From Cololabis saira (lineage: Eukaryota; Chordata; Actinopteri; Beloniformes; Belonidae): a stretch of DNA of 64,000 nt. The notes below the pieces were generated by a model, which was not told where the DNA came from, searched no databases, and saw only the letters and a program-made list of their open reading frames with translations. Shown here in pieces: positions 52,335 to 63,420 of the stretch (positions are counted from its first letter, which is position 1; the number at the start of each line of letters is the position of its first letter). The translations under genes and the position numbers were made by a program. The stretch is from NCBI RefSeq assembly GCF_033807715.1, contig NC_084591.1, positions 28,546,590 to 28,610,589 on the forward strand, given 5' to 3'.

Positions 52335-52639
52335 TAACATGCATCGGCCCAGGGAATGGGGAATTTACATTTCTAAAACGCCCCGACGCCACCATTGATA
52401 AAGGTAGATTGATATGTGTTCTGTGTGGAAAGGATTTTGCTGACCACCGGCTCAAGTTTAGCTACCACATAAACCGAAAGCACCCGGTCGGGAGCGCAGC
52501 TGCAGCTAATGTTAGCAACAACGATGTTGCCACAGCAATGCTCTTCTCCAAACTAGACTGGAGGAGAGCACCCACGTATGCGCACGTCTGCGACCGAGAG
52601 GCTGGCGAATGTTCTTGCCAAGTGGATGTAAATGGCTAG
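52335..52639 (+). CDS. Unassigned ORF with one zinc-finger-like (BED/C2H2) motif
   Basis: An open frame running to TAG at 52637-52639 encodes a Cys-x2-Cys-x13-His-x4-His pattern, CVLCGKDFADHRLKFSYH then INRKH, preceded by FLKRPDATIDKG. An Ala/Asn-rich stretch and a Cys-containing end follow. The finger spacing suits a BED-type or long C2H2 finger, common at the N-terminus of hAT transposases and of proteins derived from them. The frame is open upstream without an obvious start codon or splice acceptor, and no catalytic domain follows. It may be a transposase relic, a retrocopy (an A/T-rich tail lies near 52965-53005) or chance. No function is claimed. Confidence 0.3.
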
Positions 52640-53289
52640 GACTGCACCTGTTCAAGTCTGTTAACAATATAAATAAATTACTTTATAAAGCCACTTTTTT
52701 GTTGTTATATATCAATGTTTTGATCTGCCACAATAATGTAATGAATTTAAAGGAAAACACCAAGTTTTTAGCTATTTGTTTACTTTTTTTTCATGTTTCT
52801 TTCTTCATGTGCTGCTTTTGTAAAGTTTGATTACCTTGTTTACTTATTTGTATTTATCTCTGGTGAGAATCCTTCATAAGCCCACCTTGTGTTTCTTTTT
52901 TCTCAACTGCACTGCAGTAATTATTGTATTGTCATTATTTCTTTGTATTCCTTTAATATGTGCGAATAAATAAATAAATTAAAAATAAATAAAATAAAAT
53001 AAAAGACATCGCCCTGGGAAGGGTTAAAAACCATTTAAATGCACATTCACAACATTCTATGGTGAGCCAGATTATAAATAAGTGAAAAGCATTCAAAACC
53101 AGAAACAGAATCAAAATACTTTATTTAACCCTCTCAGTATTTTGTTTTGTTGCAGTGCGCTAGTTAACAAATAAAAAATAAAAATAAAATAAGAGGTGTA
53201 ACTACAAGGAATTATTATTAACTAATAAAATTAAAATATAAAAATAAGATCAAATGGAATAATATCCTAATTACTGTATTAACAGTTAA

Positions 53290-53785
53290 TTACTGCACAT
53301 TATGAAAACGTGCCCAGGTATCAATCAGTACAGTAGATGGATTGATTATCACGTTGTCAGAGGGGAGAGTTGAACGGATTGATGGCCACTGGCAGGAATG
53401 AGTTCCCTTGGCGCTCTGTTGTGGAGGGATGAGTCTGTCATTGAATGTGCTCCTATGACCGGCCGGCATGTCAAGGAGCGGATAAAAAGTGTTGTCCATT
53501 ATTGTTCTTATCTTGAACAACATCCCTCTCTTTGACACCACTGTCAGAGAGTCCAGCTCTTCTCCCTCAACAGCTGGCTTTGTGGATGAGCTTATTGAGT
53601 GTGTTTGTCATCCTTAACCCTCAGTCTGCTGCCCCAGCACAGCAGCATAGAGGGTGTCATCAAATTTGTCAAACATCCTGAGCGTAGTCCGCCGGAGCTG
53701 AAAGACTTCAGCCACCTCAGAAAATCCAAAACACTATGACCCTTCCTGTAGAGGGCGACAGTGTTTTTGGCCCAGTCCATTTCTG
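53290..53785 (-). pseudogene. Decayed LINE reverse-transcriptase C-terminal relic
   Basis: Minus-strand translation shows SVLDFLRWLKSF, then LLCWGS(R)LRVKD, then after a frame break LDSLTVVSKRGMLFKI, RTIMDNTFYPLLDMPAG, STFNDRLIPPQ. These blocks occur in the same order in the C-terminal region of fish non-LTR retrotransposon ORF2 (FLRKLRSF, CWGG, IMDNPLHPLHD, SFNNRLIPP types). At least one frameshift or stop separates the two halves. The sequence blocks differ from those of the LINEs at 33.5 and 44.4 kb, so it is probably another family. Confidence 0.65.
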
Positions 53786-53939
53786 CCTAAAAATAACATG
53801 AAGGTGCTACAGACGTTTGCAAAATGTCTTCTACGTGTCTTATACACAGAGTAGAATTGCTTGGCCTTAATGTCCAGTGTCATCCTTGGCAACAAAACAA
53901 ACACAGCTTTCTAACATAAATGCCTCATAACCACTGTCA

Positions 53940-54582
53940 AATTCAATTCAGTTTTATTTACGTATACAGTATAGCAGGGATATTCAATTGGCGGCCCGCG
54001 GCCCGCGGGCCACATGTGGCCCGCCAGGAGCTTTTATATGGCCCCTGGTCATATTTCAAAAAAGGGGGTGTTTGTTGAACAAAAAAAAAAAAAAATTTAT
54101 AATATTTTTATAACTGGCTACTATGGACTAAAATGGTTGTGCTCAATGCTAAATATAATATTCAAATAAGGAAATCTTGGTGGAAAGTGGTGCTTTGTCA
54201 TTATGGCGTGTTTTATTAAAAGTAGGTCAATATCAATTTCATTAAGTTTGCACAATGCATGGTTTCAAAATGAACTTGCATTCAAAATAATATTTCTTTA
54301 TCTGAATATTATATTTAACATTCACGATTACTAAATCTGGAGACAATTAATACATAATTCATATGTAAACTAGATATATTCAAATGTATAATACAAATGT
54401 ATTATATTTACATAAGTCTTCGTCTTTGAGTGCAAAATACATTTTGAAAACCCCCACATTTTCAAATTGTGCGGCCCTCTCCATACAGTCCTTTTGCAGA
54501 TGTGGCCCCCGGCTGAATCTAGTTGAATACCCCTGCAGTATAGCATCTATTAGAAGCCAAGGTGTCTCTAGGTGCTTTCCAG
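53940..54582. repeat. Older repeat split by a hAT MITE insertion
   Basis: AATTCAATTCAGTTTTATTTA at 53940-53960 and GGTGTCTCTAGGTGCTTTCC at 54561-54580 together resemble the common fish phrase CAATTCAATTTTATTTATA...AAGGCGCTTTACAG, interrupted by the MITE at 53975-54535. Only short flanks remain, so the call is tentative. Confidence 0.3.
53975..54535. mobile_element. hAT-type MITE (CAGGG termini) with perfect 8-bp duplication
   Basis: Ends are CAGGGATATTCAATTGGC at the left and the complement of CAGGGGTATTCAACTAGA at the right. An identical 8-bp target duplication, CAGTATAG, lies at 53967-53974 and 54536-54543. GC-rich subterminal GGCCCGCGGCCCGCGGGCC near 53992-54010 contrasts with an A/T-rich middle. 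At 561 bp without a transposase frame it is a non-autonomous hAT element. Confidence 0.87.
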
Positions 54583-55488
54583 TAGGGCTGTAATCTCCCA
54601 GTCGACTGGTCGATTTATTACCATGCGCGGATTGGTCCGGATTTTTTTAATTTAATTTAATTTCAACAGGAGGAAAGTGCCAAGTTTTCAGAGCACATCT
54701 CTTTCCCAGGGAACTGTCTATCTTTGGACACCCCCTTGTTTTTGCTATTTTGGATTAACCCAACCCACCGACTAGAGGACAAGGTCCGGTGATTTGTTGA
54801 ACTCTATCATGTCAGAGACATCTGCAGTGTAGCAGAATTTAATTCAAAAAAAGAAGAAAAAAAAGAATTTCATAAAGATACATGGTAAAAAAGTCGAATG
54901 CAAGCAACAGTTTGGACATCAAAATGGTATCACCTGAAAACGGTAAGCCAAATTGCCCTGTCCGTTTTGACAATATGAACATAACAGATTTGACATATTT
55001 CATTGTTTTAGTTCAATAATTGCTTTGTAACTGGAAGCGCACCCACCCGCAACAACGGCAGCATCCCGGTGCTAGTTGTTAAGCCTGTCACTCCAACTCA
55101 CCTGTGTGCTGTTATTGTAATTAGTGTCGTTGTGTGTTTGTGTGTGTCTCTCTCTCTCTCTCTCTCTCTCTCTGTCCCTCTCTCTCTCTCTCTCTCTGTG
55201 CGTGCCTACCTGTTTCTAGCTGTGGTTGGAGGGTGTTGTTTAATTAAATGTATATTCTGGTATTTATTTGAGCCTCGCCAAAATATGGCTTAGCCCCACT
55301 GTACTTGAACCTGAAAAAAATACCCGCCGCCACCGTGTAGGCTACAGTTCAAAATAGGTTGGTTAGTTATTTAAACATGACAAAACAATTGTTTTATATA
55401 AATGATAGTCCTCCTATTCATTTCGACGTGCTGTAGTGTGCATTCAGTGCAAAACATTACAAACTACGTAATATACAGTATAGCCCTA
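54583..55488. mobile_element. Possible hAT-derived segment (TAGGGCT ends)
   Basis: The left end TAGGGCTGTAATCT and the following CCCAGTCGACTGGTCG resemble fish hAT termini; the right end read in reverse is TAGGGCTATACTGT. The flanking 8-mers, CTTTCCAG and GTGGCAGG, do not match, so either the duplication has decayed or the ends belong to different elements. It contains the (TC)n tract at 55147-55198. Confidence 0.3.
55147..55198. repeat. (TC)n microsatellite
   Basis: Two pure TC runs of about 27 and 20 bp separated by GTCCC. The Ser-Leu open frame across it is an artefact. Confidence 0.95.
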
Positions 55489-56600
55489 GTGGCAGGAAAA
55501 CCTTCAGTCAAAAAGTGGCAAGGAAGCACCTTGGGCATGACCTGGCTCATAAAGGGGGGACCCAGCTGCTGAAGGCCAGCAGGAAAAGGGAGATCAGAAA
55601 GAGAAAATGAAGAACAGAGAGATGAGGGGCACATATATATTGCCAAAGGTACAAAAGACAAGAATATTAGTATTAATTATCCATGAGCAGGAAAACTGAC
55701 CAGTTCTATGTACATATGACTGATACATGGTTAGTTGGTGTACCACAGAGATGACTATATAAACTGATGTAGACAGCAGACACTGAGGTGGTCAGAGGGT
55801 GAGGATGCTGGCAGATATCCGACAGACATTTATGCAGACAGATGGATGCAATGGAAACATACTGTAGCGGCAGACCATTAAAAGAGGGGTACTAACTTCT
55901 GCAGATGGAGGAGAAAAGAATGGATGGCCTGAGGTAACCTGTTGATATTTCTGCTGTAGCATACTACACTGCCACCAGTAGAGTTGGAATAAAACGCTTT
56001 TTGGTTTATTGTTGCTTTTTTTTACATCTTCTCAAAACAAAATGATTCCAACTTTATGGGCGCAGCGTAGCTTTAGCCTGTTTCATTGATTGCATCGTTG
56101 TATCCTTGGTTGAGACTGCCGACCACAGAACTATGTAAAACACAGATATTAAGTGTTGGAAAGTGAGAGAACTCATTCAAAGGATGGTTCTGGCAGAGGA
56201 GTTACACATTTATGAAGTGGTATTGCACATCATTTACACATGGAAATAGATTTTGAACGGGTGTCTGAATGCAGGTGTTTATCCCGTCTGTTATGACATT
56301 AATGTTGAAGCATCTGTCCACCATCTACACCACTGTTGCTTTTATAGTAACAGTAGAAACTGCAAGAAAATACCTAATCTACTGGCTATTGAAGTCAATG
56401 AATATAATTTTCAAGCAATTACAGAAGCTACATAAATATTATTGGAATTTAAGTCCAATAATCACCTTCTGTACACACAAATCTCAGCACCGACATGTAT
56501 GAATATGTGCTCTTGAGAGTTAAGAGTGCCTAGATTTATTTGTGAATTGTGGAATAACCAACTACGTGAGTGGGTTTTGTAAAGACATTTATTTCAGTTG

Positions 56601-56626
56601 GTGAGTGAGTGAGTGAGTGAGTGAGT
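56601..56626. repeat. (GTGA)n short tandem repeat
   Basis: Six GTGA units plus a partial one, without flanking gene features. Confidence 0.95.
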
Positions 56627-57591
56627 CCTTATTTTCATCATAGGATTGTTAACTTATTAAAAGAAAAAAAGAACCTTATTTTAAAGTGACACAAAGGGAT
56701 GTTTGCAATTTTTAGCTCTAAAGCTCCCCTTATAGACATGGAGGTTAAGTCACTTTCACAACACAGCTTGAAGCTTACAAAGTTTATTTTACAGGACATC
56801 TGGAACAATTTCTTTGATACCAAATGTATGATAGTGATGCAGAGCACCACATTTTGCAAAGCAAATACATTTTATCAGTGCATCACCTCATACCAAGCAT
56901 GGTGGTGGAGGGTGATGATTTGGGCTGTATTGCACATATTGGACTTGGGCTATATTCAGTGATTGAGTTGACCCTGAAGTTGTCTGCACCCCACCTAAAT
57001 GTATAAAGTTGTATTTGTATGTAGGCTTGGGTCCTCAGAAGTAAAAGAGAATATATTTTCTTTTCACATAACTGTTTTTATCTGTTGCTAATTATTCATG
57101 TGAAACCTGCATTTCAATGGTCCAGTGTTGGTTAAAATGTGTCTTAATTTATGTATATAACATTCAGTTGCTGAGATATATACTTAAGTATGCGCAGTAA
57201 ATACATCTGTGCAAAAAGATTTAACAGCAGCAGTTATTGAGACAAAAGCAGGCACTAAATATATTTAACAGTCTAAGAAAAAAATACTAATTCCCAAAAT
57301 AATATTGGACATGATAAACAGTTGGATGTGCAAAAAACCCTCCCAAAAAACAATACCATAAAAATATACATAAAAAGAAATATGTGGTAAGTGGAAGTTT
57401 TGCATGAAATATTATGTTATAAATGGATGGAGGCAGCATAGTATATTGACAGACAAAAGCTGTATTCAAGAAAACTAAAGCTGGAGATAAGAGACACAGA
57501 CAACATTCGTGAGAAAACAGGCAACGGTGAAGGGGTGGAGGCAGAAATGTAGATATCAGCGGGAAAACAAGGTAACATTAGGTGTAGTGGC

Positions 57592-58351
57592 TAGGCCTGT
57601 GTTGAAAAAATCGATTTCCCAATTCTAAATCGATTCTCATATTAATTCCTAAAAATCGATTCATATGTCCAATGATCGATTTTTTTTTTTTAATTTTATT
57701 TATTTATGTTTTTTTTTTCATCATTACATAACAACTTTTGGTTATTTTTTTGTTTATCCCCAAAAAAGGAATGTTTTGTTGGACACGAGAATAACTGGTT
57801 TTGCCTTTAAATATGTTTAAAGGTATGAAAACATTAAAGTGTTAGGTTATAATTGCATAAATTGTCTATATTTCATTACTGTATATACTGTCTTGGGGTT
57901 ACATTTGCAAAAAATGCTAAAAACCAAATGCTCAAAAATTTAAAAACCTAAATAGACCGAAAATGGAACAAATAAAAACGGAATGTGGGAAAAAATAAAA
58001 GTGATTTCATCCGTCTCTGTTTCCTCCCTGGATCTGTTTGGTAATTCTGACCCACATGATGTTTCTGAAAGCAGTTCTATCAGCATTCTGGGAGCTGATT
58101 GGTCCTTACAGCATCATTAGCAGCCAATACTTGCTGTTTAATCTCAATATAATACTAGTAGTAATATTTTGCATAACTACAGTCATATAATTCATGCAAC
58201 AGCTGAAAAAACTGTTTTAATAACGCTAACCCAAATCAATATCGGAATCGAATCGAATCAGATCGAATCAAATCTTGATAATCGATTCTGAATCTTAAGA
58301 ATCGGAATCGAATCGATTCTTGACATTCTTGACATTTGAATCGATCCCCTA
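57592..58351. mobile_element. hAT-type MITE (TAGGCCTGTGTTG family) with perfect 8-bp duplication
   Basis: A 760-bp element that starts TAGGCCTGTGTTGAAAAAAT and ends ...AATCGATCCCCTA. It is flanked by the identical 8-mer GTAGTGGC at 57584-57591 and 58352-58359. Both subterminal regions are dense in AATCGATT/GAATCGAATC motifs, a feature of this common fish family. The strict terminal inverted repeat is short (TAGG...CCTA), and no transposase is encoded. Confidence 0.85.
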
Positions 58352-59360
58352 GTAGTGGCACTTGGTGTCTTCAGAGAGCGACAGCAGAACATAATCAGGA
58401 AAAAAAATAAAAACATACTGTAAGGGTTGAGTGAAGGATAGAGAAGCAAAGGCATGTACATTGGAATGTTTTCTTTGCCTGACTCCATCCTGTTCATGTC
58501 CAGTTATTCACAGCTGACACCCCAGCAGAAAACCAGAATTATAATCTTCTCCTGGGTTACACGTATATTCATGTATGAATATTCACAAACCTTTAAGGCC
58601 GCCTACTTATTGATGTTTAACAAAGCTCGGGGTGAGAAGGGGGCAGGATGAAAAAGGTTTGCTGTTAAAACTCACTGGAAATCTATTAAAAGCTTTACAT
58701 AAGGCATATATACACAGGGACTGGTTCCATCTGGTAAATCTGACCTCGCTAAGCTTCCCCTTCTGCTGTTTAAAATGACTGTTTTAAACATCAGGAAATC
58801 TCATTCATCTTTCTGACTCTCCTCTTTTCTCTGCTCTAATTCTGGCTGTCTCACTAATCTTTTCGCCAACAAAAATAAATAAATAAAGATAGAATTAAGT
58901 ATATGAACTAAAGTTTGGCGTGCCACTGTTTTCAAATGACATGTTTCTAAAAGTGCCCATGGTTAATGCATGAGCTGTAATTGCTTTTCTGCTGTCAGTG
59001 TGCAGGGGACTGAGTTGACCGAACACAGTCGAGAGAGAAACGAGAACGGCCAGTTCGTGTCAGGCCATCTGTGTGATACTTCAGCAGCACGGCACCCTTC
59101 GTCTATGTCTTTCCTCTTAAAATGTACTACTCCAAATCAGAAAAGTAACATTAAAAGGATTTCATCACAGAAAGTGACAAGTTCCTATGATTAAATATAC
59201 ATAAATTAATGGGAAAATAAAGCGTTTTTCTTTTGACTGCTTTGCTTTTGTAAAGAGCACATTGAGTTGTTGAAAATTGCTGGAGAACTCCTGGAGATGA
59301 TGTTGTCTTGAGGCCGGCATGTGTAAATTCTTTATGAACTTTTTTTGTTTGTTTGTTTGA

Positions 59361-60140
59361 ATCTGTCTGCATATATATTAGTGGTTACTACCATGGTTTG
59401 GTAAAAACATTTATCCATGGAATATATATGCATTTTAATCTTGCAGAGGATTTTCTGTGGGTGAATGTGTGTGTCCTTCACCATTCCTCTTCAACAGTCT
59501 AATCTAATATATTTTATTAATATTTGAATGCCATATTCTGACAGAGAGAACCAAAATCCCCAAAGTGAAACATGAACATACAAGACTGCTACACAGACAA
59601 GACAGTGATGAGTGCAGCAGTGTGTGCAGGAGTATTTTGTGAGCAATATGGACAGATATTTGATGCAAATCCCATTTCAGATAGTTTTTGTCTTGTGTAA
59701 TGAGTTCTGTGAACAGTTTTGTACTGAATGGTTTACAATTTAGCATTTTTAGATATAAAATAAATATTCTTTCAGATTTTTGTCCAGAATTCAGCATCAG
59801 GAGCAATAGAAAGATAATTTTCCCATTTTGTAGATAGGAGAGATATGATTTTATCTGAAAAAACTATTATTTTGTATATTTTGTAGAAACACTTTATTTG
59901 TTGATGAAGAGATATTTATTAAATCTATTGCTGTTGGCGGAAGATCTAGGTAATTTATATTTTAGCTTGAATTGATGATTTCAGACATAGATATTCCAGA
60001 AACGGACTGTTCCTGATGCACTCCTGGACCAGATAGGTAAATGGTGCCAGACTATTGGAATGAAAGATGCATTTAAGATGAGTGATACCCTTGCCAGCCC
60101 ACGTGCGAAAGTTGATTGTGTTTTTTGTTGCTTATGAAGT
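59361..60140 (-). pseudogene. L1-like LINE ORF2 3' relic
   Basis: On the minus strand, translation broken by stops contains IQYKTVHRTHYTRQKL, SEMGF, and ICPYCSQN with a following TA(A)LITVLSV. This corresponds to the C-terminal Cys-containing knuckle of L1/Tx1-type ORF2 proteins (QYK..HR.HYTK.KL..M......C..C). The minus-strand 3' end carries an A-rich CAAACAAACAAACAAAAAA tail, seen as T/G runs at about 59340-59360. Its last 280 bp also occur at 9825-10035. No reverse-transcriptase catalytic core remains. Confidence 0.6.
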
Positions 60141-62028
60141 CTGGTTTATTCCAGATTGAAGATTACAAATAGCAAATGGTGAATTTTTAATTTTATAAAA
60201 ATTGCAATGGAAGCTATTGTTATTGCTTTAAAATATGGATGACATAGCAAGAGAGTATTTTTTTAAATGTGGATCTTCTAAGCCTCTCTTAGATTCAGCT
60301 TTTTGTAAAGTAGTTTAATCCTTGTGTTTCATTCTTCCAATAGAATTTCATGATAATTGAATCTAAAGATTTGAACCAGGTGCAAGAAGGCTGCATTGGG
60401 ATCAATGGTTTATTTTAGGGAGAATTACCATTTAATTATTGTTACATTATTATTGTTCGATTAACTTTCCTGCTAGCTTTGCCCTGAACACCGATACAAC
60501 TCCATACCATCATAGCAGCCTGGCTTTTGGACTCGTTCCCAGTAAGGATTTCAGCACTGAATTTCCTCCTGATTCGTTGCAGAACTTTTATTTTAATATT
60601 TCAATGATTTCTTCATGCCTTTGTTGTCAAACTGGAAATCCTCTGCCAACATCGTCAAAGACTCAACCTTCTTTAGATACTGCTTTCAAATTACCTCCTG
60701 ATTACAATCACCTGTTGGAATCCCCCTTTGCAGATAATGTCAATATAATGTTTTCTGTGGTAGTTTTCTTGATGTCTTTTGTGTTATGTGGTCTTTGTTT
60801 AGCGCTTTCATTAATTGCTTGCCTCAATTTGCCTCCAGTCCCGTTTTTCTGAATTCCGTTCCTGATTTGAATTTGACAAAAGTATGTATTTTGAAACATA
60901 AAATATCGCAGATAACGACAAAATGTGAAATATCTTTCCACATCGTCAAAATATTTTTACGACATAAGTGTGTGACTGTGTGTCGCGACGCCCCTCTCAC
61001 TTCCCGTGATTGATTTCATTTTCAACCCACACTTGTTGACTGTGTAGCTCGTAGCTACTGTACTATAAACACAAAAATGTTCCCTCCGACAATTGAAATG
61101 GGGCCAGAGTATTGAAGCCAGATCTTGCTTTGATCCACCGGAGAACCTCAGTGAGCCGCTCCGTAGTCATTTCAGCGTGAGCCAGCTTTCAGTTTAAGCT
61201 GTGTGTGATGTTCTAAATATCTGTGGCAGCATTACAGTGGCAGCCTGCTGAGTCTGTTGTCACACTTTAAAGGATGCCACACGTGTAGACAGTATACAAA
61301 AGTGGGTTGGCACTGTTTGAGAAGTTGTTAAAGCACTTCAACACCCTCCTAAGACTTGACATTAATGGTAAAGGAAGTTTGTGGCCAATTGTGAAACAAA
61401 AACACTGAATGTCTATCAAGGTGTGAAAAATTAGGGCGTTCTGTCATCGCATGTAGATTGTTTTTTCTCCTACATTGTATGGGGCTCACAAGACGTTACT
61501 CTCAGGCCAGTATAAGTTTGACCCGTGAGCGTAGACTCGTCTCTTCTTGTGGATGAGCAAACCTGCATGTGTGTGTGTTTGTGCAAGTGTGCTCATGAGG
61601 AAATCTTCCCCCAAGACAGACTGGTTTCACCATCTGTCCTTTCCGTGTCCTGTGATTTCCCTGTGTAATTCAGACAAATGTCACACTATGGGCAAGGGAT
61701 TGGCTTTGACAAACTGCTGCAGACATCCTCAGTTCGCTCTTCCCCTTGATACTCCTGATGAGCCCCTTCGCTGCCTTCTTCTGTTATTCAGGACAGCGTG
61801 ACCATTTTAAAACTTCACGGCAGATTCATCACCATTAATTTACTTTTCTGTGTGGTTCAGACATAAAAACACACACATTCCAACACAAAACTATATCTTC
61901 TAACGCTAGTCCAAATTGAGTTCTTGTAGGCTGCATGACAGCTAAAGTAGTTGAAGTGCTGAAGCCTGTTTCCCGTTTATTGCTGTTCTTATTGTGTTCA
62001 CTAAGCTTTGCCATTTGTGTGTTGACAG

Positions 62029-62124
62029 TACAAGGGTCAGGCCAACCTCCATGTGTTTGAGGACTGGTGTGGCTCTTCTATCATCCAACTCAGAAAGAAC
62101 CTGCACTTCCCTCTCTATCCTCAT
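62029..62124 (+). CDS. b4galnt4: b4galnt4 internal exon: start of PA14 domain
   Basis: A 96-bp, phase 0-0 exon of 32 codons. The acceptor ends TTGACAG at 62028 and the donor is GTAAGT at 62125. It encodes [15 protein letters not shown] followed by an Arg/Lys-containing LHFPLYPH end. This block opens the PA14 domain of the B4GALNT3/4 family and is its best conserved N-terminal segment. I recall LHVFEDWCG and LHFPL(Y/F)PH in both human paralogues, so this exon alone does not separate B4GALNT3 from B4GALNT4. The protein is a type II Golgi membrane enzyme that makes LacdiNAc on N- and O-glycans. The next exon, expected to continue RTTVKKLAVSP, is not found before the window ends, and a GC-rich retroelement-like block starts about 165 bp downstream. 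Confidence 0.9.
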
Positions 62125-62499
62125 GTAAGTATTACAGTATGCACATATATATTCATAGAGCTAATGGTATATCAATGGAAGCACCAGAGAAAGCAGTTTT
62201 TGGATAACAGACTTTCAAATGCTGACTTTTGGGGTAATGGGATGACAGACTCTACTTCCGCTTAAGGATTGTGTTATTAATTGGAGCTTAACAGCGAATT
62301 TCAGGAGCAGGACCACGCCTCAACCACGCCTCCTCCGGGACCACGCCTCTTCCGGCAAACCTTCAAATACTAACCTAAACCTCAGTTCCTCTTCGCTCTC
62401 GTTCTCTGCACGTTTCGCTCTCGTTCTCCGAACCAGAACCGCAAGCACGTCAACACTACTACACGCTCGTATCTTAGATCGTTACTCACCCATTCAGGT

Positions 62500-63013
62500 A
62501 TGGATCTCGTGTCATTATCGCCATCGGATGACGACCTGTTTGCAGGGGACCACCAGCAAACACCAGCTGATCAAGATCCAGAGGAGAAAAAACTTTTCAG
62601 CCGTCGCCGTGCCTGAAGCGCCGCAGGTGCGCAATTCGCGGGTCCCGGCGTCGCCACGCTCCGGCGGGGGGGCCCCGACGGCCCGCTTTCTGCAGGTGTT
62701 TCGGGCTGGACTGTCGCCACCCTCCATAGGGCACTGCCTGGTGGAGGAGCCCCTTTTCACCGCATGGACAATAAAGAAAAAACTTCTCAACCATCTCATG
62801 CCAGCCTGCCATGCCAACAGCCCCGCCGACGCCTGCTCTCTTCCGGATGACGTCATCACGCCAAATCCGACGACGCCCCCATTAAAGGGTCTGTCTGCTC
62901 CAGCCCCCGGGTCTCGCACTCAGAAGATTTTTCCAGTGGCCAGCCGCGGTACTGCAAAAAAAAAAAAAAAATCCCATGGGGCCCAGAAAGCTTTTTCCCA
63001 TAGACCGCAATAG
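62500..63013 (+). pseudogene. gag-like ORF, interrupted by a frameshift
   Basis: The ATG at 62500 opens an acidic N-terminus, MDLVSLSPSDDDLFAGDH, that continues to a TGA at 62614-62616. One frame over (+1) an open frame continues without stop from before that point to 63013, with Pro/Ala/Arg-rich content such as RNSRVPASPRSGGG and RTQKIFPVASRG. The two frames overlap around an A6 run (62587-62592), a likely indel site. The arrangement of the A run does not fit a canonical -1 slippery heptamer in the upstream frame. No zinc knuckle or other diagnostic domain was found, so gag-like is an inference from position and composition. Confidence 0.4.
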
Positions 63014-63204
63014 TAAAAGATCGTATCGTACAAACCGGACGTTGAGCATTACCTTTACTCACAAGGTCTTTTATTAACATTCTCGTTAAACATAATCTCC
63101 GAACAACGTTGCCTCATTGCAGGAACCTCAACCGCACATGAGTGGTCCTTCACCTTAAGCCGTCCGTGTGGAAACATAAACAATTCCATCGTTACACTGC
63201 CCAC

Positions 63205-63420
63205 CTCCAGAAACTACAACAGCTAACTTCGGCCGGGGTTGCTAGCACCGGGATGCTAGCTCCCCCCTCAGCCCACCTCCAGCAATTACAGCAGCTAGAT
63301 CCGGCCGGGGTTGCTAGCACCGGGATGCTAGCTCCCCCCTCAGCCCTCCTCCGGAACCTACAACAGCTAACTCTGCCGGGGTTACTAGCACCAGGATGCT
63401 AGCACCCCCCGCTATGCTCG
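63205..63420 (+). repeat. 72-bp coding tandem repeat (LQQL..AGVASTGMLAPP units)
   Basis: Three units align by the core GGCCGGGGTTGCTAGCAC starting at 63231, 63303 and about 63374. The first two are spaced exactly 72 bp (24 codons), encoding LQQL-x2-AGVASTGMLAPPSA. The third is 71 bp on, which breaks the frame. A fourth copy of the core occurs at 63734. Confidence 0.92.

Larger units (their letters stand above)
47052..62028 (+). other. b4galnt4 intron, 14.98 kb
   Basis: Intron between the last stem exon and the first PA14 exon, from donor GTAATA at 47052 to acceptor GACAG at 62028. It holds a cluster of DNA transposons and LINE relics between 51.4 and 60.2 kb. I see nothing identifiable in 47052-51421, 52640-53289, 55489-57583, 58360-59360 and 60141-62028, apart from a (GTGA)n run near 56601-56626 and an A/T-rich AAATAAATAAA-type tract near 52965-53005. 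Confidence 0.75.

Noticed and set aside
60439..60852. 137-codon plus-strand frame with a hydrophobic C-terminus
   Set aside because: No homologue recognised, no splice or promoter context; the length is within chance expectation for 64 kb of intron.
62584..62600. Canonical -1 ribosomal slippery site at the A6C run
   Set aside because: The A AAA AAC grouping exists only in the downstream frame, not in the upstream frame that would have to slip.
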